Shown here: piece after piece, positions 17,809-27,127 of the stretch
How the letters are laid out: every line of letters starts with the position of its first letter
How positions within the stretch are numbered: position 1 is the first letter of the stretch
Source: Bin80 sp965220365
GTDB taxonomy: Bacteria > Bacteroidota > Rhodothermia > Rhodothermales > Bin80
Direction of reading: 5' to 3'
Assembly: GCA_965220365.1 (NCBI GenBank)
Contig: OZ244823.1
Span: 1,054,001 to 1,118,000 of the forward strand
DNA length: 64,000 nucleotides
Position numbers and translations under genes: made by a program
The notes under the pieces: model-generated
The model's input: the letters and a program-made list of their open reading frames with translations, nothing else
The model's database searches: none
What the model was told of the DNA's origin: nothing

Positions 17809-18211
17809 GGACAGACTATATTAGATAAAAAGCGTTGTGACTCCCATAAAAATACGAAATATTTCGGATAAATGCAAATACTGAGCCATTTACTTCCCAT
17901 TAAATCAAAAACATACATGGACAGGTATATCCCCCAACAAAATACCCGAAAATCCCACCGAACAGGCGGAAATCAATGAAAATAACCCGCTTTTGACCCC
18001 GATCCAGAGAAAATCACCGCGAATAAACGGGACGAAGACCTTGATGAAGAGGGGGAATCCTCAAATACAACCGAACAGACGAGAATTTAGGGGGGAAGTT
18101 CAGTTCTGGAAGCCGTTTATAGAGGACGATCAGACAAAGTTGCCCGGCAGGAATTGGATTTCCCTCCTTCCAGATAAGGTGCCCAAGTTCGGCAAGCAGT
18201 CCCTTGCCTGG
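17809..18211. other. Non-coding stretch upstream of the second transposase
   Basis: 403 bases without a supported gene. The part next to the transposase (to about 17965) is AT-rich and probably holds its promoter and the right IS end. The rest is ordinary sequence next to the end of the M20 gene. No repeat, tRNA or further reading frame with a recognisable product was found. Confidence 0.5.
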
Positions 18212-19537
18212 CTATTGACTCCCCTGATCAACCATATAATCAACGGCCAAGCTTGAGAGTGCCCGTACACCGGTTATGAGCGCTGATTCATCCACGAAGA
18301 AATAGGGAGAATGATTTCTCGGGACGGTCTCAAGGTCCGCCTCTGGGGGAGCGATGCCAAGAAAAATGAATAATCCTGATACTTCATTCGCGAAGTAGGA
18401 AAAATCTTCCGCCCCCGTAATTTTCGCGGCTTGACTGACCGAATCCGAGACACGTTCCAGAGAGGGAATCATTTGCAGGGTTAGGTCGGGATCATTCACC
18501 GTAACGGGGTATCCATAGTTAATTTGGACCTCAGCGGTAGCACCGGCGCTCGTGGCAATGTGTTCGACTGTATGGCGGATCCGGTCCTCTATTTCCTCAC
18601 GCACTTCGGGCAAAAATGTACGAATCGTCCCCGTGAGCTTCACCTCATCCGGGATAATATTGCTGCGTACTCCACCATGGAAGGTGCCCACTGTAATGAT
18701 GGAAGGTGTTGCAGTTACGTCAAGCTGTCGACTGGCGATTGTTTGCAATCCCAGCACAACCTGGCTGCCAACAACGATCGGATCAACTCCGCCCCACGGC
18801 ACGGCGCCGTGTGTTTGACGTCCTCTGATCGTGATGTGCAGTTCATCTGCGCTAGCCATGAAGGGGCCTGGCAAATAGCTAATGTGTCCCACCCGTTCCG
18901 GCCAGACATGCAATCCAAAAACCACCTCTGGAGTGGGATCCTCAAAGACACCTTCACGAAGCATAAGCTCTGCCCCGCCTTCCTCGCCCGCGGGTGCCCC
19001 CTCTTCTGCGGGCTGAAAAATGAATTTTATGGATCCCGGCAACTCATCTTTCATGGCGGCCATGACGCTGGCTACCCCCATCAGAATGGCTGTATGGGTG
19101 TCATGCCCGCACGCATGCATTACACCAACATCCATCCCATTGTAGGTCGTTCGGACCTTTGATGCAAAGGGGATGTCTACCATTTCAGTGACCGGCAGCG
19201 CATCCATGTCAGCACGGAGGGCCACAATCGGTCCGGGTTTGCCTCCCTGCAGGAATCCGACCACTCCTGTATGAGCAATTTCTGTTTGGACCTCCATGCC
19301 AAGTGAGCGCAGATGATCGGCGACGAGTGCAGCGGTCCGAAACTCCCTGTTACTTAACTCAGGATTCGCATGTATATCCCGGCGCCACTCAATCACATCT
19401 GACTCAACAGACGCGGCATGCAGATCCAGAGCTTGATGAAGGGGCGCACGCTCCTGTGCTTGCGCTTGTGCAGAAAGCACGACTCCAAGTAAGGGGATAA
19501 GACATAAGACGAAGAGTAGCATTCTATCGGAGAACAT
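18212..19537 (-). CDS. M20-family amidohydrolase / carboxypeptidase, exported
   Basis: A metal-dependent amidohydrolase of the M20D group (hippurate/N-acyl amino acid hydrolases). The mature part begins with WRRDIHANPELSNREFRTA and contains the metal ligands in ADMDALPV, HACGHDTHTAILMG and PAEEGAPAGEEGGAE. The start at 19537 (MFSDRMLLFVLCLIP) or 19522 gives a proper signal peptide ending AQAQA, so the enzyme is likely periplasmic. The open frame to 19606 runs into the neighbouring DUF5916 gene and was rejected. About 441 residues. It probably shares a transcript with the barrel gene upstream, whose stop overlaps this start region. Confidence 0.9.
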   Translation of the reverse strand: MFSDRMLLFVLCLIPLLGVVLSAQAQAQERAPLHQALDLHAASVESDVIEWRRDIHANPELSNREFRTAALVADHLRSLGMEVQTEIAHTGVVGFLQGGKPGPIVALRADMDALPVTEMVDIPFASKVRTTYNGMDVGVMHACGHDTHTAILMGVASVMAAMKDELPGSIKFIFQPAEEGAPAGEEGGAELMLREGVFEDPTPEVVFGLHVWPERVGHISYLPGPFMASADELHITIRGRQTHGAVPWGGVDPIVVGSQVVLGLQTIASRQLDVTATPSIITVGTFHGGVRSNIIPDEVKLTGTIRTFLPEVREEIEDRIRHTVEHIATSAGATAEVQINYGYPVTVNDPDLTLQMIPSLERVSDSVSQAAKITGAEDFSYFANEVSGLFIFLGIAPPEADLETVPRNHSPYFFVDESALITGVRALSSLAVDYMVDQGSQ

Positions 19538-21794
19538 TAAAAAGTCGGCTGTATTTGATGGTGACTGTACGCCCCAGGCTGTTATGGAAGGGTTGGCTGG
19601 ATTCACTCACATCGTTAAAGACAATGAACAATCCCGTATTTGCAGACTGAAGCCAACCCAGTCTCAGATTGGCAGACCACAGGTCCCCTGCGCTGTCGCT
19701 GTACTGAAATAGTCCCTGAATATACAGTCGGGGCGTAAATGAATAGGAAAGTCGAGTTCGGAATAAGTTGATCACAAAATCTCCATTTGGCAAGTGCACA
19801 TCATTATACGACCAGTTAAGCTCAGTGGTCAGTGCCTCATTGGCACGGATTCGGAAGGTAGTTGACACGTTTCTACGCGTACCGCCAAAGAAGCCTCCCA
19901 GGATCGCACGGCTACTGATACTCACTTTGCGTCCTTGATTGGTGATCAGTACGAGTTGTGCTTCTCTGTGGTCATAGGTGCCGGCGGGGACACGCACTTT
20001 GCCTGAAATTTCGAATTCTTCCTGGACCCCTTCACGGGTAAGATTGATTCCGGTATGGACTTCAAATCCGCCCTTCCATTCAAAATGATTATCGATGTGC
20101 CAGCGCCCTCCTTCCTGGAATCCCCTAAAGTCCCAGTACCCCTGGTAACTTACATGAGGGCGCAACTCCAGGAGTCCAAGTGAGTTTTCCGGTCGCCAGG
20201 CATAAAGGACGAGACCGGTCAGTTTGCGGTATTCACTGTTTCTTCTCAGGAATCCAATTGCTGGATTGAAGTTTTCAGCTACCTGTGTAAAGGTCGTATT
20301 GATGCGCCATACATTTGAGAGATAGGATACATTCATATTGAATGCATGCTCAGCTCCGCTCAAGTGTGGTGAAAATGTTCGTGCAACGAAGCCAGAAAGA
20401 GTTGTATACTGACCGATTCCCCATCGCCCGTCTATAGCTAGGGCCTGATTATTTTCCTCCACGGGTACGGATTCGCCGGCATCAAGATGAAGTCGACTGG
20501 TTGCCATGATTCCGACTGCAGAGCGGTTTGAAAGGTCTTTTCGGATGCGTGCTACCGAGAAGTTCGTCCCGGCGGCAGTTCCTTCAACCTCGCGGGTCTG
20601 CATGGTCAGCAGGCCCACATTGACTCCCGCGGTCTGTCCTGAAAGCCGGGTTCCTCCGAGGATAGGGATCAGTTCTCCATCCGGTCCGATACCGATGCGT
20701 CGACTGAAAAAGAGTTCGACTTCCTGTCCACTGAACTCGGAGACGCCCACCGAGAAAAGCCCTGCATTCTCAAGGAAAAAGGGGCGTTTCTCGGGGAAGA
20801 AGAGATTGAACCGGTCCAGATTCACCTGCTGCTCATCGACCTCAACCTGTGCAAAATCCGTATTGTAGCTGGCATCGAGTGTCAGACTTGGAGTGAGGCT
20901 GTATTTGAGATCCAAACCAACCTCAACATCCGGGTCAACTTGAGGGTTTCCAGGCTCAAATGTTCGAGTCATGTTCCCAAGCGTATAGGGGACGACTTGG
21001 AGGTTGCGGGGTTGAGGGACAATCAGTCCGGAGACATGGCCAGCCCTGGAGACTCTGCTGAGTTGATATTGTCTGGGCATGCGGGTCCAGAAAGAGCGTT
21101 CGTTATGCCGGCGGATATTCCGCTGAAAATTTACTCCCCATGTCTGCTCGCGTGTCGCGGGGAAGCGAATGGTTCGGAATGGGATCTCGAATTCCGCACT
21201 CCATCCATCTTCGGTAGTGCGGGTTTGCACATCCCAGGATCCATCCCAATTGATGTTGAAGCCCCCACCGCTGCCAGTCTGTTGCCGTGCACCGAAGGCT
21301 CCCTGACCTTCATTGGTCACCTGGGCATCATATTCAATACCAGCAGGGTTCGTACCAAAGACAAAACCATTCTGCCCATCTAGGTACGTATCAATGATCA
21401 TCTGAAAGCTGTCTGTTTCATCAAGCGGAGCATCACGGCGGGTATCAGAGACAATGATCTCTTCTGGTTCACGATCGTAGCAGATCACACCCACATACAG
21501 TGCACGGTCCGTGTAGACTAGATGCACTTCTGTTCGCTCGCTTGAGGGTTGTCCTTCTTGTGGTGTTGTTTGCCAGAATTCAGTGATGGGCGTTGCTTGT
21601 GAATAAGCAGGATCACCAATCACAGTGCCATCCAGTACGGGTGCTACATCTGTATACGCCGCCGCCGCAATGGGTATAGATTGCGGCTCTGAACTGGGCA
21701 TTGAGGACTGGGCACTTACGAGCGTAGTGGGAACCAGCGATACGAATAAGAAGCAAAGGGGACGCACTGCCGTGTAAGTAGTTAGAGGTGACAA
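19524..21794 (-). CDS. DUF5916 outer-membrane protein with N-terminal carbohydrate-binding-like domain
   Basis: A 756-residue exported protein; the signal peptide ends near VSAQ. Residues about 40-220 form the CBM9-like domain typical of DUF5916 proteins (VLDGTVIGDPAYSQA, WSAEFEIPFRTIRFP). Then comes the conserved VNFQRNIRRHNERSFW and a long beta-barrel with SYNTDFAQVEVDEQQVNLDRF and LFFPEKRPFFLENAGLF, which are strong DUF5916 markers. The C-terminus ends in an aromatic, strand-like pattern. The function of the family is not established; it is common in Bacteroidota and often sits beside peptidases or amidohydrolases, as here. Confidence 0.9.
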   Translation of the reverse strand: MSPLTTYTAVRPLCFLFVSLVPTTLVSAQSSMPSSEPQSIPIAAAAYTDVAPVLDGTVIGDPAYSQATPITEFWQTTPQEGQPSSERTEVHLVYTDRALYVGVICYDREPEEIIVSDTRRDAPLDETDSFQMIIDTYLDGQNGFVFGTNPAGIEYDAQVTNEGQGAFGARQQTGSGGGFNINWDGSWDVQTRTTEDGWSAEFEIPFRTIRFPATREQTWGVNFQRNIRRHNERSFWTRMPRQYQLSRVSRAGHVSGLIVPQPRNLQVVPYTLGNMTRTFEPGNPQVDPDVEVGLDLKYSLTPSLTLDASYNTDFAQVEVDEQQVNLDRFNLFFPEKRPFFLENAGLFSVGVSEFSGQEVELFFSRRIGIGPDGELIPILGGTRLSGQTAGVNVGLLTMQTREVEGTAAGTNFSVARIRKDLSNRSAVGIMATSRLHLDAGESVPVEENNQALAIDGRWGIGQYTTLSGFVARTFSPHLSGAEHAFNMNVSYLSNVWRINTTFTQVAENFNPAIGFLRRNSEYRKLTGLVLYAWRPENSLGLLELRPHVSYQGYWDFRGFQEGGRWHIDNHFEWKGGFEVHTGINLTREGVQEEFEISGKVRVPAGTYDHREAQLVLITNQGRKVSISSRAILGGFFGGTRRNVSTTFRIRANEALTTELNWSYNDVHLPNGDFVINLFRTRLSYSFTPRLYIQGLFQYSDSAGDLWSANLRLGWLQSANTGLFIVFNDVSESSQPFHNSLGRTVTIKYSRLFNVLR

Positions 21795-21873
21795 TTTACG
21801 GTAAGGAAACCTATTTTATTCGCTGGTAACAGGAAATGCATTCCTTTAACGGAGAAACAACTCCACCCCTTTA

Positions 21874-23288
21874 ATGAAAAAACAACATAGTCCGGGTGAT
21901 CCAAAGCGCATGTGGGGCGGTCGCTTTGTAGAAGAAACAGATAGGCTGGTGCAGGCTTTCGGCGCATCAATAGATGTAGACAAACGGATGGCACTGGAGG
22001 ATATAGAAGGCTCCATTGCACATGCATCAATGCTGATGTCTCAGGGGATTCTTTCCGAAGAGGAGTGCAAAGCGATTTGTACAGGGCTGGAAGAGATCCG
22101 GGAAGATATTCTTGCACAGAAATTTACCTGGGACCCCGTGCTTGAAGATGTCCACATGAATATCGAGCACGAGTTGACCAGACGAATTGGTTCCGTGGGC
22201 GGAAAATTACATACCGCACGAAGCCGTAATGATCAGGTCGCCACGGATTTACGCTTATGGCTGCGAAGGGCAGGAAAACAGATTGAGGCAGAGTTGCATG
22301 CATTCCGGTCAACGTTTGTTCATCTTGCGGAAGCACATCTGGATGTGGTTATGCCGGGCTATACGCACCTGCAGGTTGCACAACCGGTTCTTTTTGCACA
22401 TCATCTGATGGCTTATTACGCGATGTTCAGCCGGGACTCAGAGCGCCTTTCTCAGACATTGGAGCGGATGAATGATTCGCCTCTTGGTGCTGGAGCTCTG
22501 GCAGGGACGGGGTTTGATATTGATCGGGATGCAACCGCGGAGCAATTGGGATTCAGGGGAGTGGCTTTGAATTCGATGGATGCAGTCAGTGATCGGGATT
22601 TTGTACTGGATTTCCTCTCGTTCAGCAGTATTGCCATGGTGCACCTGTCAAGATTGAGCGAAGAACTCATTCTGTGGTCTAGCCAGGAGTTTGGCTTTAT
22701 CACGTTGCCGGACAGTCATACTACGGGCAGCAGTATCATGCCCCAGAAAAAAAATCCTGACATGTGCGAACTCATTCGAGGGAAGACTGGCAGGGTGTGT
22801 GGTAGCCTCGTGGCATTGCTAATGACAATGAAGGGTTTGCCTCTGACCTATAACAAAGACATGCAGGAGGATAAGGAGGGGGTTTTTGATGCGGCGGATA
22901 CCCTCCGGGTGTCCCTCAAGATTTACTCCGCGATGCTTTCCGGCGTTCAAGTCCATGCAGAGCGTATGAGAGCTGCTGCTGGTTCTGCATTCAGCAATGC
23001 TACAGATCTGGCAGATTATTTGGCACGCAAGGGGGTGCCATTTCGAGAGGCACACGATGTAGTAGGGCATTTGGTTGCAATCTGTCTGAAGGAAGGGATC
23101 CCTCTGGAATCATTACCAATCGAAAAGATGCAACAGGCCATCCCTCCATTGAGGCGGATGTGTTGGAATGTCTGGAGTTGGATTCAGTTGTGAATGCGCG
23201 GAACAGCCTTGGTGGAACGGCAACAAGAGAGGTAGAGCGGCAGATCAGGCTTGCACAAGAGCAATTTAAGCGTGAAGTTGCCGGCTGA
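21874..23288 (+). pseudogene. argH: Argininosuccinate lyase with a C-terminal frameshift
   Basis: Residues 1-420 are a good argininosuccinate lyase, with RMWGGRF, HTARSRNDQVATDLRLW and the catalytic loop GSSIMPQKKNPD. After MQQA (near 23139) the frame goes wrong and stops at 23193. In the next frame the expected ending continues from SIEADVLECLELDSVVNARNS through LGGTATREVERQI to a TGA at 23286-23288. One missing C in GGCCATCC at about 23137-23140 would explain it, restoring AHPSIEADV. This is either a real one-base deletion that removes the last 45 residues or a sequencing error. The enzyme makes arginine and fumarate from argininosuccinate. The start at ATG 21874 is one option; ATG 21910 is close. 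Confidence 0.88.
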
Positions 23289-23838
23289 AAATTCGATTGA
23301 TCCAGTTCACTCCTGTAAGTGCGAATGAAATAGACAAGCTCCTACCAAACGGTATGCACCGTGTCGTATAGCTCTGGCTAACTGTGACAGTTGAATCCAT
23401 AATCTGTCCAACTATCCAGGCTTATTTTCAGGCAAGGTAATTCGCTGGTCAAACTATCCGAAAAGCCCAGACTACATCGGTTGATTGAGAGCACAATCGT
23501 TGGTACAGCGCCGACAACGGAAATGATGGCGATCAAGACATTGTACTTGTTATCCATCACACCAATCGTGCCGTATAAAATCTCTAAGTTACTTTGTGAC
23601 TGGGGGATCAGCCCTGAAGATGCCATGTTCTTTTGGATTTGTAAAATCCAAGGGTTTTCTCCAGTATCAACTTGCCACCCTCATTTAACTCACGAAGTAA
23701 GGTGAAGGCACGTGTGGCTAAATTCAGGGGACCATATTCCAAACTAACACGATTTAGACTTGAACTGGGTTTGTTGTGATGGATTTGGGGTAAGTGTAAG
23801 CAACGGGTAGCGTTGACTGTGATTGCGTTGTTCTCTCC
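23289..23838. other. Intergenic stretch between argH and the ABC-3C operon
   Basis: 550 bases between convergent genes. Short open frames occur on both strands (for example minus 23378-23626), but they are mutually overlapping, have no recognisable domain and no start signal. I see no tRNA, repeat or strong terminator. Confidence 0.45.
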
Positions 23839-25599
23839 TCACGACTGAGCAGGTGGGTCAAACACAATCCCCAGTAATGTTCCCGATTCTTCTCCATCGG
23901 TCAGCCTGCACCGAACGTGCTCGTCAAAGGCGAATTCTTCACGGAAATCGCCGTAAGGGACCATGTCTGAGTTCAGTGCACAGATGTATTGGGTACCAGT
24001 GCGCTCGGTAACCTCGTGTGCTCGCTCAAGGGCAGCCGCCCGTTGTCGCGAGTCAACGCCATCGTACATTTCGCTGTCGTGAACTAGAAAATCAATAGAC
24101 AGGCCGCGACTGGTGCAGAATTCGAGAATCGCAAGGTCAAAGCAGAATATCTTCATTTTACCAATCCCATCGCTCCCACTCCTGCTGATTTCGATGTCGA
24201 ACTTGAACCCTGAATCGGCCATGTTGATTATTAGACTCCCAGGCACTTTGTACAGTGCCTGAGAGTTAAGATTGAATAGTTGCACAGGGATCGCCCAAGT
24301 ATCACGGCGCTCCTGATGGTCGCGGGTAGCTAGATCCGTAAGTTCAACCTTATCCCGTGCAATCTGACGTTTATCAGACTCTATCTGACGCCAGTGTTTA
24401 ATTTGGCTTCTCACATGCTTTAATTCTTCACATTTTGTGCTATGCCGCTCACGTAACTTGACCATTTCCTTCAATGCTCCGTGTTGGCTGAGTATCTGCA
24501 GGAGGTCGGCACGGGCTTCCGTCAGATCCCGAATCTTGCCGTGTGTCTCCGTCATGTTTTGTTCGAGGCGGGAGATCTCTTTTTCTAGGAATCGTCGACG
24601 ATCCTTGATGACTAGGTCGTAAAATTCTTTTGCCTCCGCAAGCGATCTTCGTGTCGTCTCAGAGAACACCACCCCCATTTCCCTGTACACCTGCTCGATT
24701 GACTCCGTCGATGGTGGTTCTTCTGACTTGATGGCCTGCTGGTAGAGTTTCAGGCGCCGGGCGGCGAGGATGTTCGCGTTCGTGGCAGCGTGAAGCGTTT
24801 CAGTAAGCTGATTGGCCTCTTGCTGGATCGACTCGTATTGGGGATGAACTTTGAAGTTGTCAAGTGCACGAGAGCTATCCTCAATCTCCTGCGACAGTGT
24901 GACATATTCGGCTTCTAGTTTTCCGATGTTGCCACCGATGTAGGGCACATCTCCGCTTTCCACGAGCTTGTGAAGACTCTTAAGTTTCGCGTCACGGTCC
25001 TTTATCTGTTGCCATTCCACCGCCCGTTGCCAGTCCAGTCCAAGTAGCAATGCCACGTGAAGCTGCATGTCCCATGTCCTTTGGTTTGGGTAATGGGAAA
25101 AGGGGTCACCAAATGCGTAGTGTCCCCGCCGAACGAAGTAGGAAATGAGGCTGCGAAACGACGGGTTGTATTTCGGAGCCTCAGGTGTCGTTAGCGAAAA
25201 CAATGCTTTCCCTAGAAGCGTTCGCCATTGCTTTTGAGTGAATGATCGTTCCTGCATCAAATTGGGAGGAGGGACGTCTGGCCAGCTTTCACCCAAACCT
25301 GAAACCGTCACAGTTCTTGGGCTCGCGACTGCCCGGGTGACGGTGATTTGTTCGTCGCCGAGAGAAAACTCCATCGTGAATATCCATTCCATCAAGTCCT
25401 GGACTGCCAGTCCCTGTCCACGATTAACTCTGGCACCCAGACAAAAATGGATAATCTCTATCAGGGTAGACTTGCCCAATCCGTTGCGAGTATCTTTTCT
25501 GGACGATTCCTCTACACGGTCAGCCAGTACCACATTCAAACCCGATGTGAACCTGACTGGGCGGAACGAGGTCTTATTAGCCCTGATCTCTTGGATCAT
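23839..25599 (-). CDS. ABC-3C system ATPase with DUF2326 C-terminal domain
   Basis: A 586-residue SMC/RecN-like ABC ATPase. The N-terminal half-domain has Walker A NGLGKSTLIEI (residues 39-49). Long charged heptad-like segments at about 215-420 form a coiled coil. The C-terminal part (LSIDFLVHDSEMYDGVDSRQ, then GTQYICALNSDMVP) is the DUF2326 region that carries Walker B. DUF2326 ATPases are the core of ABC-three-component (ABC-3C) conflict systems. The other two components are encoded just upstream with four-base overlaps. In such systems the ATPase is thought to sense altered DNA or nucleoprotein and to unleash an effector, here an HNH nuclease. No truncation is seen. Confidence 0.88.
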   Translation of the reverse strand: MIQEIRANKTSFRPVRFTSGLNVVLADRVEESSRKDTRNGLGKSTLIEIIHFCLGARVNRGQGLAVQDLMEWIFTMEFSLGDEQITVTRAVASPRTVTVSGLGESWPDVPPPNLMQERSFTQKQWRTLLGKALFSLTTPEAPKYNPSFRSLISYFVRRGHYAFGDPFSHYPNQRTWDMQLHVALLLGLDWQRAVEWQQIKDRDAKLKSLHKLVESGDVPYIGGNIGKLEAEYVTLSQEIEDSSRALDNFKVHPQYESIQQEANQLTETLHAATNANILAARRLKLYQQAIKSEEPPSTESIEQVYREMGVVFSETTRRSLAEAKEFYDLVIKDRRRFLEKEISRLEQNMTETHGKIRDLTEARADLLQILSQHGALKEMVKLRERHSTKCEELKHVRSQIKHWRQIESDKRQIARDKVELTDLATRDHQERRDTWAIPVQLFNLNSQALYKVPGSLIINMADSGFKFDIEISRSGSDGIGKMKIFCFDLAILEFCTSRGLSIDFLVHDSEMYDGVDSRQRAAALERAHEVTERTGTQYICALNSDMVPYGDFREEFAFDEHVRCRLTDGEESGTLLGIVFDPPAQS

Positions 25600-25823
25600 G
25601 GTGTTCCCCTTACGACGAGCCCGCCTTCAAACCGTATTGCTCGCAGTGAGTAGAGCATTGTGAGAGCAAGGACGAACCGCTCGAATGTACCTACCGCCTT
25701 GGCCTCGCGAACGGCTTCCCACAAGCCCGTCACGGTGCAGGGCTGCAGGAGTTCGGAGAATATCACGGCCCCGGCACCGAGCAAGGTTTGCTCCGCAGGT
25801 ACGTGTTTGGTTGGGTGGATCAT
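25596..25823 (-). CDS. ABC-3C middle component, MC6-like small protein
   Basis: A 75-residue protein. The pattern HVPAEQTLLGAGAVI, then a short WEAVREAK helix and FERFVLALTMLYSLRAIRFEGGLV, matches what I know of the small middle component ABC-3C MC6, a winged-helix-like domain. It links the effector to the DUF2326 ATPase. It overlaps the genes on both sides by four bases, the typical tight three-gene arrangement. The assignment is by pattern and context, not by search. Confidence 0.75.
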   Translation of the reverse strand: MIHPTKHVPAEQTLLGAGAVIFSELLQPCTVTGLWEAVREAKAVGTFERFVLALTMLYSLRAIRFEGGLVVRGTP

Positions 25824-26611
25824 CGCTCGAACACCTCACAGGTTTCGAACAGATATATCAACACGGTCTCGGCGGCGTATTGGATCTTGAGATTCCCAAA
25901 TCCGCGCCGAGCGAACAGACACATTGAATTGAAGAGGTCTTCGCCAGAAGACGCACCCTCCTTGCGAAGCTTGTAGTAGTGTTCAAGGAAGCCAAAGATC
26001 AGGCGATTTGGGAATTCGGAATCGTCCTGACTCAATGACTGAATAAATGAGCGTACTTGGGGTGTCGCCGTAAGATGGGAACGGATAATATTCTGGGATG
26101 ACACTGAAAGACCGTTCTTTTGGATCTTATCCTCTAGGGATATTCTATAGAAGTCCTGCTCCGGTGGTGGAGGTGGTATCTCGTTTACCCACCGCGTGGC
26201 CTCTTCAAGTTCGCGGAAGCTCACGGTAGCCATCGCTTCCTCCATGGCTGCAGCAACCTTGCTTTCATGGTCGTTCTTGATTGAAAGAAGGCGATCCACA
26301 GGGTAATCTTGCTCCCCATGAGGATGTGCATCAATTTTTGCATGACAGTTTCGGCAAACAAACAGAAGATTGGATAGTGAGTTCCGTTCCTGCTTTGTCA
26401 TCGCCTTATTAAATCGGGCCGATGGGCGTCCTCTGCGTTCTCCTCCGTGCTCTCCAGCGATGTGTGCGGCTTCACCCATCAGAACAAAACCGCGACCGTC
26501 GGCACGATACTCCAAAAGCAGTTGTTGGCACGATGGCATAGTGCATCGGTTGCCGCTAAGTAGGGCCAAATGAGTCCGGACTGAACTGGAGGCACTCATT
26601 GGGTGATGCAC
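25820..26611 (-). CDS. ABC-3C effector: HNH endonuclease with C-terminal ABC-3C-type domain
   Basis: A 263-residue protein. The N-terminal third is an HNH nuclease: Cys23/Cys28, GEAAHIAGE with the first His (50), Asn81 in LSNLL, and CRNCH at 86-90. The rest (about 150-263, RISLEDKIQKNGLS to the end) is an alpha-helical domain of the sort that recruits ABC-3C effectors to the middle component. It is the first gene of the operon and is expected to cut nucleic acid when the system is triggered. The next genes are the middle component and ATPase. The start at 26611 is the last reasonable ATG; there is no clear ribosome-binding site. Confidence 0.82.
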   Translation of the reverse strand: MHHPMSASSSVRTHLALLSGNRCTMPSCQQLLLEYRADGRGFVLMGEAAHIAGEHGGERRGRPSARFNKAMTKQERNSLSNLLFVCRNCHAKIDAHPHGEQDYPVDRLLSIKNDHESKVAAAMEEAMATVSFRELEEATRWVNEIPPPPPEQDFYRISLEDKIQKNGLSVSSQNIIRSHLTATPQVRSFIQSLSQDDSEFPNRLIFGFLEHYYKLRKEGASSGEDLFNSMCLFARRGFGNLKIQYAAETVLIYLFETCEVFER

Positions 26612-27127
26612 TGAAGTTGGAAACGCTTTGATCCTTGGGTCCAGTTCAGAAACATGGCGAGTTGGCTGGAGGGACTCCGACGAAAGTCGGATATGGCCAA
26701 CGCCGTCACCCGAACTGCATTGTAAAACAACCCTCGGACTGGAATGGATATTAGCATGACGGGTCTATTGGGACCCGCTGTAGCCAACAACGGCATGTGG
26801 TGGTTCCTTAATTGCAGGGCTAGGATGGATATCAGTATGACGGATCTATAAAACCAGCTTAGCGGTGCATGATCAGATACTCTTTCTCAACCTACGCTGT
26901 TACCGTCTAGGGAGCTACTACGTTCCGTCTCTCTGGATCCGTGCCTACCGCCTGCATTCATGGCTAACTTCTCTCTTGTTCAGGGGACTATTGGCCGTAA
27001 AACGGCGTCAGTATGACGCCAAGTACCACGGCATCCATGCGAACATGATCTCAGGTGTCATCTGACCCACACGCGGGAGAAAAGGAGTCCGAGTGAGAAA
27101 GACAGGCGAATAGATACTTCGCAGGTC
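26612..27127. other. Gap upstream of the ABC-3C operon, with a degenerate direct repeat and a hairpin
   Basis: 516 bases between divergently placed features without a convincing gene. Two imperfect 26-27-base direct repeats start at 26741 and 26823 (core ATGGATATyAGyATGACG). A perfect seven-pair hairpin, GGCGTCA-GTA-TGACGCC, lies at 27004-27020. The open frames here have no recognisable product. The operon promoter must lie within its right-hand neighbourhood. Confidence 0.45.

Noticed and set aside
15895..18211. A long flanking duplication around the second IS1634-type transposase
   Set aside because: Left and right flanks were compared by eye and no repeat was found; terminal inverted repeats could not be settled either.
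19538..19606. Longer start for the M20 gene
   Set aside because: It overlaps the DUF5916 gene and puts 23 residues before the signal peptide.
23378..23626. 82-residue frame downstream of argH
   Set aside because: It overlaps an opposite-strand frame, has no recognisable motif or start signal, and no family match came to mind.
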